A stretch of DNA of 6,996 bases. It comes from an uncultured bacterium. Lineage in GTDB: Bacteria; Patescibacteriota; Dojkabacteria; B142; OLB20. The stretch is taken from positions 1 to 6,996 of the forward strand of contig CALARN010000003.1 of assembly GCA_937889205.1 (NCBI GenBank), read 5' to 3'. This document shows, piece by piece, positions 1 to 5,799 of the stretch (positions within the stretch are counted from its first letter, which is position 1; each line of letters starts with the position of its first letter). The position numbers were made by a program, and so were the translations under genes. The notes beneath the pieces are model-generated. The model was not told where the DNA came from, did no database searches, and was given only the letters and a program-made list of their open reading frames with translations.

Positions 1-1350
1 ATCAAAAGTGCCAAGTCTCATGCTGACACCGTTCCCTTTAATAGTTTGATATTTCTCATTAAAAGGAATGCTATGGATGATTAGATGCTTTGACTTTGGA
101 TTAACCTCTTCAGAGTTGGCATCTTTCAAACCTGCAACATTTCTAGCAAATTCAACGCAGGCAAGCTGCATGCCATAGCATAATCCTAGGTAGGGGACTT
201 TATGCTCTCTGGCATATTTAATAGTGGTAATTTTTCCTTCTACTCCCCGGCTTCCCCAACCAATCGGTACAATGATGGCGTCGCTTCCTTTAAGTAAGCT
301 TTCTCCTTTCTTTTCAACATCTTCTGTACTTACATAGTTAAGATTAACCTTAATACCACTTTTCCAAGATGCGTGTTTAATGCTTTCAATTAAGGCAAAG
401 TAAGAGTCGGCTGTTACATGAGAACCACTTTTGAAGTACTTACCTGCAATGGTTACAGTGATTTCGCCTTTTGGTTTTTTGTCTAAAAATTCTAAAGTGC
501 GTTTAAGTTTTTTTATGTTTAGTGGTTTTAATTTGAGCCCAAGATCTTTTATGAGAGTCTCGTCAAACTTTTGAGCCTGAAACATTAATGGGACTTTATA
601 GATGTTATCTACATCTTCTGCCCCGATAGAATGATCTTTATCAAGGTCGCTAAATCTTGCCAGTAATTCTCTTCTTCTTGAATCGATATGCTCACTACCT
701 CTGACAATCAGAAAATCCGGCATAATGCCATGTGACATAAGTAGTCTAATAGATATTTGAATGGGTTTTGTTTTGGGTTCGCCTAGGTGTTTGGGGAAAA
801 TGATATAACCCACATGCATATGTAACACCGACCCAGGATACATCATCTTCATTTTTCTAATCGCTTCGTAGTAGATTGAGTTCATTGAGTTTGTTGGTTC
901 ACCAACTGTACCCCCAAGCTCAGTGAAAACAATATCTGCATTATCTAGCTTACCGGCATTAACAATCTCTTCAATCATTTCATCTCTGACGTGTGGAATT
1001 GGTTCTACATCTTCTCCGCCATAATACATGTTTCTTTCTTTTTGAATTACAGTATTCAATACCTTGCCAAAAGTATAGAAATTGTGACATTGCATTTCTT
1101 GATTAAGGTATCTCTCGTATGTTCCCAGATCCATATCGGCTTCTGTTCCATCTGCGCACAAAAATGGATCCCCATGTTCTATGGGGTTGATTGTGCCTGC
1201 ATCTACATTGAGGTATCCTTCGTATTTTACTGCTGTGACTTTGTAACCGCGTTTTTTGAGGAGAAAGGCTAAAGATGCCGTCGCTACACCCTTGCCAACA
1301 CTTGACATTACACCACCTGTGACAAAAACATATTTTGTTTTTGTTTGCAT
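1..1350 (-). CDS. pyrG: CTP synthase (glutamine-hydrolysing), 3' end beyond window
   Basis: CTP synthase converts UTP to CTP with ATP and glutamine, the last step of pyrimidine nucleotide synthesis, in the cytoplasm. The 450 visible codons read without a stop; the family usually has about 535-550 residues, so roughly the last 90 (including the glutaminase His and Glu) are outside. The synthetase domain shows the P-loop FVTGGVMSSVGKG (Lys20), Mg-binding DMDLGTYERY (Asp74) and ELGGTVG (Glu144), and GEPKTKPIQ. The class I glutaminase domain starts near residue 310 and carries GLCYGMQ with nucleophile Cys391. ATG at 1348-1350 is chosen because MQTKTKYVFVTGG matches the family N-terminus and no upstream in-frame ATG, GTG or TTG is seen nearby. 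No Shine-Dalgarno is visible. Oddities: KYEGYLNVDAGT replaces the usual K-F/L-DPYLNVDPGT, and PIGWG replaces PGGFG. Identity is certain; the divergence suggests a CPR-type enzyme. Confidence 0.96.
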   Translation of the reverse strand, partial: MQTKTKYVFVTGGVMSSVGKGVATASLAFLLKKRGYKVTAVKYEGYLNVDAGTINPIEHGDPFLCADGTEADMDLGTYERYLNQEMQCHNFYTFGKVLNTVIQKERNMYYGGEDVEPIPHVRDEMIEEIVNAGKLDNADIVFTELGGTVGEPTNSMNSIYYEAIRKMKMMYPGSVLHMHVGYIIFPKHLGEPKTKPIQISIRLLMSHGIMPDFLIVRGSEHIDSRRRELLARFSDLDKDHSIGAEDVDNIYKVPLMFQAQKFDETLIKDLGLKLKPLNIKKLKRTLEFLDKKPKGEITVTIAGKYFKSGSHVTADSYFALIESIKHASWKSGIKVNLNYVSTEDVEKKGESLLKGSDAIIVPIGWGSRGVEGKITTIKYAREHKVPYLGLCYGMQLACVEFARNVAGLKDANSEEVNPKSKHLIIHSIPFNEKYQTIKGNGVSMRLGTFD

Positions 1351-1395
1351 AATGTTAAAACTTCGTGAAAATACTTGAAGTAATGAAGCAAGGTT

Positions 1396-1401
1396 ATCAT
1401 A
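1396..1401 (-). promoter_or_regulatory. possible -10 box for pyrG
   Basis: On the minus strand this reads TATGAT, a 5/6 match to TATAAT, about 45 bases before the pyrG start. No good -35 hexamer lies at 16-18 bases and there is no extended TG, so this is only a candidate in an AT-rich spacer where such matches arise by chance. Confidence 0.25.
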
Positions 1402-1473
1402 GAAGTTTAAATGAAAGCAAGAAGAATAAGAAAATTTTGCATAGTTTTTTATTCTCATGAATAACTCATAGTA

Positions 1474-1503
1474 TTTACATAGGAGATATAGTCATGCTAT
1501 AAT
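1474..1503 (+). promoter_or_regulatory. sigma70-type promoter for the 986-residue protein gene
   Basis: TTTACA (1474-1479, 5/6 to TTGACA) is followed after 18 bases by a perfect TATAAT (1498-1503), preceded by an extended -10 TG (TGCTATAAT, 1495-1503). The predicted transcript starts near 1510, leaving a leader of only about 17 bases before the ATG at 1527. This is the strongest promoter match in the window and probably drives at least the first two plus-strand genes. Confidence 0.75.
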
Positions 1504-1526
1504 ATGCGCGTTTCAATTATTTATAA

Positions 1527-4487
1527 ATGAACAATACTAATTTTAGAAATATTGGTCATCTTAACAATCAAGGGCGCAAAGGGATTGGTAATCTTCAATC
1601 TCATAACAATAGGTTTAACAGACGCCTAGTAATTGATTGTACTCCACCTCAAATAGGTCAGGCTGAATTGGATTTTGGTAAATTAACCACCACACAAAGA
1701 CTTGTATTTTTATGTGCAGCGTTATCTCTTATGGCTGGCAATGTTGCGATGGGATTAGGGCAGACAAGTGGAACTGAAAGCATAGGCGGTATTAATTCAA
1801 GCCATGATAATAGTGATACACTCCATTTATTCCCTCAAGTAAGAGTAGAAGAAGGGGGGCTTGTAATGACCACCCAAGAATCTGTGTTAGGTGGAGCGTT
1901 GCATAGGGCCTTGCAATCAAATCCAGCTAAGCCTGAACATCCTGATTTAATTGCTCGTGCAATGGATGCAACAGTAAAAGGGGCAGTCGCAATTTACAAT
2001 GAACATATTGATAATCATGTCCCACCAACTCCTGGTAGTATTGTAAAAGTAATGGCAGAAGCATCAGGTGATGAAATGCGCCAAGGCGGTGTTTCTGAAT
2101 TGGTTCAAGCAGATTTAGCTGAGAAAGAACCTTCACTTACTTTACCAGATGCTTTAAGTAACTGGGTTGAAGTCGTAGCAAAAGCAAATAACATTTCATT
2201 AAATGAAGATGGTACTGGTATTCTATACACCACCGATGCTTCGGGGGTTGTAATGGAAACGCCTTTAACTGAAAGACAAGTTGCTGAACTTAGTATTGCC
2301 ACGGCCGGTCGTCTAGCTCAGACTGCAATACAGGCATTAGTTCCAGAAACTAGTGGGAACTTAGTAGCTGCAGCAGCCGGCGGATGGGAATCAATTAGTC
2401 CTGAACCAGCTCAACAAAAATCTATTAAAATTCCAAGTGCGCCAATTAGAGATGCGGGAACGTTTGAAAAAATTGCAGGCGTTGACCCCCGTGTAGTAAT
2501 TGCAAATATTGAAAAATTAGCAGTAAACAATCCAGAGCAGCTTAAAATGCAATATCAATTAACAGTTGTAGAATTACGACCTGATCAAGCACAAATGCTT
2601 AATTTCGACCCTTCGATTGGGCCCTCAGGGACAACTGAACCAACTAAGGTTTTGCTTATTAAAGATACAGCGAATAATTATCTTACCCCGGCCGGGTCTA
2701 TTAGCTCTCAAGCAATGGAGCATTTATCTAGTGTAGTAAATGATGATTTTGTAAATATTCCACGCACGAAATATACAGATGATCAGCTCTATAGAGGTTT
2801 ATTTGAAGCAGGGGCGGGTTTGCAATTAAGTAATTCGGATGTTACGGTAGGAAAAATGACTGTACATAAGCCGGATGGCTCAGTAATAACTATTAATAAA
2901 AGTGACCTTGGAGGAAGTTATAATATTGGCAATGCAATGGAGGGGCGCTCACCTACAAGGGCTCATGGCCCGTTAGTTGTTGAAATCCGTGACGCCGGAG
3001 GTAATTATGTTGGGTTTATTAAAACAAACGCAGGTGAAATTACTCTACCAAAGGGGCTTGCAGCTCATCAACAATTAAGACATAGTGTTCTAGCTTTTTT
3101 AGGTTCCCCTGATGCAATTGAAATCCAGAAAGTTGTTAACAATAGTACTCTTAATAATCCCACAACCTTCGCACAATTAGAATCGGGTAGTTCAATTGTG
3201 CCTGATACAGCTAGTGGTTTAGAATATAAAGTTGTCAGTAAAAGTACAAGCCCCGGTTCAAATAGTAAATTTTTACAAGTTGTAGTAACCACTCCTGATG
3301 GTGGCGTGGCCGGTTCGGTTGCGGTAATACAAAACAAATATGGTAGAATTCAGTCATATAATCTATCTGGTGAACAAGCCGCTCTAATGGGTAAGATGCC
3401 GGCAACACAGACTTCAATGTATACCGAGAAAATGTTACAGGGGTTTTTTGCTTCCGGAGGTGTCGTAGAGGTACGAGGTTCCGATGGTAAGTGGGTAAAA
3501 ATTGGTTCTCAAGCAGATTTTGATAATTTATTAATTGCCGACCCAGATATCCCAATCCCTAGAGCTAAAGGTAGTTATGGAAATTCTAGTCACTTAAATA
3601 AACTTGGGCGATCATTACAAAAAGGTGGTGTAATTATGGGGTGGGCCGGAACTGGTTTAGATCTCTTTGGTTATGTTGCCATGTACTGGCAAATGGAAGA
3701 GTTAGATAAGAGTACAATAAATATTTGTGGGAGGGATAATAATAACGAGGGTATAACATGTACTGGAGCAGATATTGTATCTGGAACTACGATGACAGCA
3801 ATGCTGCGAGGTAGCGCAAATTTTATGCTGCCAATTCCTCAAGAGTTACGAACTAGTTTGGTACTTCCACATCGTGGATTTGCCGAGCTTGATCCGGAGC
3901 TTATGCAATCAGATGTTTCTGATGTAATTACGGCAACTGCGCAATTTTACAAAAAAGGTGGACCTGCCACAGGCGAAGCCCTTGTTGTTAATAGCTCAGA
4001 AGCTTTAATATCTTACAAAATGTACTTAACTGGTGGTGGCGATGAGAAATTCAGTTCTCTTGCGCCTTTTATTGCTGCAAAAGGGGTAGATGTTACTTGG
4101 CATCTTACTGATGCTGACTCAAATGAGCCAATTGAACAATTTGGATATATTGAAGATGGCGCCGCAAACCCTGAATTGATAGGTATACCTCTTAATAATG
4201 TTGAAAAATTACCAACATTATTCGATTTAGGAAATCTTGATAGTGGAATAGCAAACTATGTAGTAGTGAGTAAAGAAATCGAAACAATGGATGGTGAAGA
4301 AATCGAAACAATGGATGGTGAAAAAATCCAAGTAAAGTTGATTTATACTGGTTTTAGAGATATAAATACAGGCAAAGAAGTAATATTTATTCAGTATGAT
4401 GAAGGGTTTGTATTACAGAGTATTACACAAAATATTTCTCCTACTGCAGAATCTTATCTAACTGCAGCAGATTTAACTATTAACTAA
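1527..4487 (+). CDS. large membrane-anchored or secreted protein of unknown function (986 aa)
   Basis: I do not recognise this protein. Residues 1-58 are polar and rich in Asn and Arg. Residues 59-78 (starting LVFLCAALSLMAG) form one hydrophobic stretch that fits an uncleaved signal anchor or a signal peptide with a very long n-region, leaving about 900 residues outside. Residues 80-300 look largely helical and rich in Ala, Glu and Val. Residues about 430-670 look beta-rich, with recurring strand-turn-strand elements around Asp450-Gly451, Gly491-Gly492, Asp591-Gly592 and Asp653-Gly654. Residues 700-723 are moderately hydrophobic but contain Asp712, so a second membrane pass is doubtful. Cys734 and Cys745 could form a disulfide. 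Residues 917-932 are an exact 8-residue duplication. The start is firm on the 5' side: a TAA (1524-1526) directly precedes the ATG in frame. No Shine-Dalgarno is present. It is probably co-transcribed with the 137-residue gene. Surface adhesion or cell-envelope roles are guesses only. Confidence 0.9.
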   Translation: MNNTNFRNIGHLNNQGRKGIGNLQSHNNRFNRRLVIDCTPPQIGQAELDFGKLTTTQRLVFLCAALSLMAGNVAMGLGQTSGTESIGGINSSHDNSDTLHLFPQVRVEEGGLVMTTQESVLGGALHRALQSNPAKPEHPDLIARAMDATVKGAVAIYNEHIDNHVPPTPGSIVKVMAEASGDEMRQGGVSELVQADLAEKEPSLTLPDALSNWVEVVAKANNISLNEDGTGILYTTDASGVVMETPLTERQVAELSIATAGRLAQTAIQALVPETSGNLVAAAAGGWESISPEPAQQKSIKIPSAPIRDAGTFEKIAGVDPRVVIANIEKLAVNNPEQLKMQYQLTVVELRPDQAQMLNFDPSIGPSGTTEPTKVLLIKDTANNYLTPAGSISSQAMEHLSSVVNDDFVNIPRTKYTDDQLYRGLFEAGAGLQLSNSDVTVGKMTVHKPDGSVITINKSDLGGSYNIGNAMEGRSPTRAHGPLVVEIRDAGGNYVGFIKTNAGEITLPKGLAAHQQLRHSVLAFLGSPDAIEIQKVVNNSTLNNPTTFAQLESGSSIVPDTASGLEYKVVSKSTSPGSNSKFLQVVVTTPDGGVAGSVAVIQNKYGRIQSYNLSGEQAALMGKMPATQTSMYTEKMLQGFFASGGVVEVRGSDGKWVKIGSQADFDNLLIADPDIPIPRAKGSYGNSSHLNKLGRSLQKGGVIMGWAGTGLDLFGYVAMYWQMEELDKSTINICGRDNNNEGITCTGADIVSGTTMTAMLRGSANFMLPIPQELRTSLVLPHRGFAELDPELMQSDVSDVITATAQFYKKGGPATGEALVVNSSEALISYKMYLTGGGDEKFSSLAPFIAAKGVDVTWHLTDADSNEPIEQFGYIEDGAANPELIGIPLNNVEKLPTLFDLGNLDSGIANYVVVSKEIETMDGEEIETMDGEKIQVKLIYTGFRDINTGKEVIFIQYDEGFVLQSITQNISPTAESYLTAADLTIN
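4275..4322 (+). repeat. perfect 24-bp tandem duplication inside the 986-aa gene
   Basis: The 24-base unit at 4275-4298 is repeated without a mismatch at 4299-4322. It is in frame and encodes EIETMDGE twice (residues 917-932); the following AAAATC/Lys-Ile may be a degraded start of a third copy. An exact copy at DNA level implies a recent slippage event or active homogenisation, because third positions have not drifted. Confidence 0.95.
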
Positions 4488-4493
4488 TATATA

Positions 4494-4907
4494 ATGGATA
4501 TACTTACAGGTTTTGACAGATTAACAGGTAAAGCAAATTACGGGCCTATCAAAGCCGCCGCAAATGAGATTGGTGAAGTTGACCCACAAACATTGATAGG
4601 ATTAAATGCATTACTAATAGGAATCTCATCAGGTGTTTTGAGTTTTCCTCGGCCGTTAGGAGACGATGTAGCACAAATAGTTTTGGGTGTGAACGCTTTG
4701 ACGCTTAGTGATATGGAGCCTCTGTCAGAGGGTGAAGAAGAATTAAATCCAGATCAAATGCATGCAATATATACAACCGGTCATAATATTCTTAGTGGTC
4801 TAAAAAAGGCAAATGTAATCGGGAGTATTAACCCCAATAATGGTCAATATAATCTTACAAAGCGGGGTAGACAACATGCTGCAGGGTTGCTTCAAGCGTT
4901 GAGGTAA
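4494..4907 (+). CDS. small protein with possible C-terminal winged-helix fold (137 aa)
   Basis: I do not recognise the family. There is no signal peptide; residues 33-52 are mildly hydrophobic (TLIGLNALLIGISSG) but too broken for a confident membrane helix. Residues 74-84 are acidic. The C-terminal third, from about residue 85, reads as helices followed by GQYNLTKRGRQHAAGLLQAL (117-136). This resembles the wing and last helix of winged-helix proteins (Y-x-LT-x-x-G-x-x-x-A-x-x-L), so DNA binding is possible but rests on a short pattern. ATG begins only six bases after the TAA of the 986-residue gene, with no Shine-Dalgarno, which suggests one transcript and perhaps translational coupling. It could instead be a cytoplasmic partner of the large protein. 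Confidence 0.8.
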   Translation: MDILTGFDRLTGKANYGPIKAAANEIGEVDPQTLIGLNALLIGISSGVLSFPRPLGDDVAQIVLGVNALTLSDMEPLSEGEEELNPDQMHAIYTTGHNILSGLKKANVIGSINPNNGQYNLTKRGRQHAAGLLQALR

Positions 4908-4912
4908 AGGGC

Positions 4913-4918
4913 TATAAT
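4913..4918 (+). promoter_or_regulatory. possible -10 box upstream of the PsbP-like gene
   Basis: A perfect TATAAT sits five bases after the 137-residue gene's stop codon. The upstream -35 region is poor (TTCAAG at 16 bases, 3/6) and there is no extended TG. If used, it would give a leader of about 70 bases. TTGAAA at 4945-4950 is a second -35-like sequence but lacks a well-spaced -10. The 90-base gap without a terminator also permits read-through from 1474-1503. Confidence 0.3.
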
Positions 4919-4997
4919 TTTTATTAACTTAAGTAGTGGTTAGCTTGAAACAGTTAGAGTATAGTGTAATAGATTAAATTTATTAATTATTATTCTA

Positions 4998-5714
4998 ATG
5001 GAAACTAAATCGCTCAATGAAGCTGGATTGACAAATACTAACAATCTATCGGCAGATTCATTAAAGGTTAATCGTACTCAGAATAATTATTTACCTTTAA
5101 TTATTGGTGGTATTAGTATTATTCTATTATTAAGCGTAGCAGTAATTGTACTAGCAATTAGTCTAGTGAATATGGCTAGTGAAAATGGCAAACCACTTAA
5201 TAATGATAATTCTATAACAGGTACAGCTTCGGCATCGCCCAATACAACCCAAGCGCTAAAGGTAGGCGGTACTCAGCAAGTTACGCCTACTGTAAATGTT
5301 ACAAGTAATAACTTTGAAAGTATTGCTTTTAATTATCAATTTGATTACCCTCAAGATTGGACTTTGATTGAAGCTCAAGCTTATCCAATGGGACCCGGTC
5401 CAAAAACCGGTGAAGATTTATATATTAATTCTGCAGATAATAAAATGAGCTTTCAACTTGAAATTAATCCTAAGCCCTGGGATGGTACCGAAAGTACAGA
5501 TACATTGTTGATAAATAACAAATATGTGCCTTTTGGTGTTTTACCTGGGAATGGTTATGTCACTTATTATTTCAACGGCTCTCCAGATATTCTTGGAGTA
5601 AATATTCAGGATTGTAGCAGAATAAGCGTCTCTTTAAGAATCGACAATTCAGTACAATTAGATGCTGCAAAAGCAATTCTTGTAGATATTGTTAGTTCAA
5701 TTAGAAGTAAATAA
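4998..5714 (+). CDS. single-pass membrane protein with PsbP-like extracytoplasmic domain (238 aa)
   Basis: The order is a short polar cytoplasmic tail (1-31), one strong transmembrane helix (32-57, starting LPLIIGGISIILLLSV), a Ser/Thr/Asn-rich low-complexity linker (60-104), and an outer domain (105-238). That domain opens with NYQFDYPQDW (112-121) and ends with the helix DAAKAILVDIVSSIRS (222-237). The F-x-YP-x-DW opening and terminal IVSSI helix are typical of PsbP-like domains, often carried on single-anchor proteins in CPR bacteria; in bacteria their role is mostly unknown. The only cysteine is Cys206, and there is no lipobox, so it is not a lipoprotein. No Shine-Dalgarno precedes the ATG; the 23 bases before it are almost all A/T. 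It is the last gene before the terminator at 5737-5761. Membrane topology is confident, the domain name moderately so, and function unknown. Confidence 0.88.
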   Translation: METKSLNEAGLTNTNNLSADSLKVNRTQNNYLPLIIGGISIILLLSVAVIVLAISLVNMASENGKPLNNDNSITGTASASPNTTQALKVGGTQQVTPTVNVTSNNFESIAFNYQFDYPQDWTLIEAQAYPMGPGPKTGEDLYINSADNKMSFQLEINPKPWDGTESTDTLLINNKYVPFGVLPGNGYVTYYFNGSPDILGVNIQDCSRISVSLRIDNSVQLDAAKAILVDIVSSIRSK

Positions 5715-5736
5715 GAATTTAGCAAATAACTGTTAA

Positions 5737-5761
5737 GGCCCTGTAATAACAGGGCCCTTTT
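5737..5761 (+). terminator. intrinsic terminator after the PsbP-like gene
   Basis: GGCCCTGT (5737-5744) and ACAGGGCC (5749-5756) form a perfect 8-bp GC-rich stem with an AATA loop, followed by CTTTTG. The U-tract is short but follows the stem directly. It lies 23 bases past the stop codon. On the minus strand the same stem is followed by TTAACAGTTATTTG, so it could also weakly end uup transcription arriving from the right. Confidence 0.88.
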
Positions 5762-5799
5762 GTACTTGTTAAGATGGAGTTAGTGCTAACAAATCGTAA

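Noticed and set aside
991..1272. Plus-strand 93-codon open frame
   Set aside because: It lies antisense within the highly conserved N-terminal part of pyrG and has no family features.
1431..1438. AAAATTTT palindrome in the divergent spacer as an operator
   Set aside because: It is an 8-base AT-only palindrome in AT-rich DNA with no second copy seen; expected by chance.
1481..1502. AGGAG followed at good spacing by ATG CTA TAA, a two-codon ORF upstream of the large gene
   Set aside because: It overlaps the extended -10 element, so it would lie upstream of the predicted transcript start; the SD match is probably chance.
1617..1640. Arg-Arg at residues 32-33 as a Tat signal
   Set aside because: The hydrophobic segment begins about 25 residues later, too far for a twin-arginine signal, and the motif lacks the S/T-RR-x-F-L context.
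1713..1715. Cys63 in LVFLCAAL as a lipoprotein site
   Set aside because: The Cys is near the start of the hydrophobic segment and is not preceded by a lipobox such as L-A-G-C.
1927..3555. Several minus-strand open frames of 65-106 codons within the large gene
   Set aside because: They overlap each other and a single long coding frame, with no start signals or recognisable motifs.
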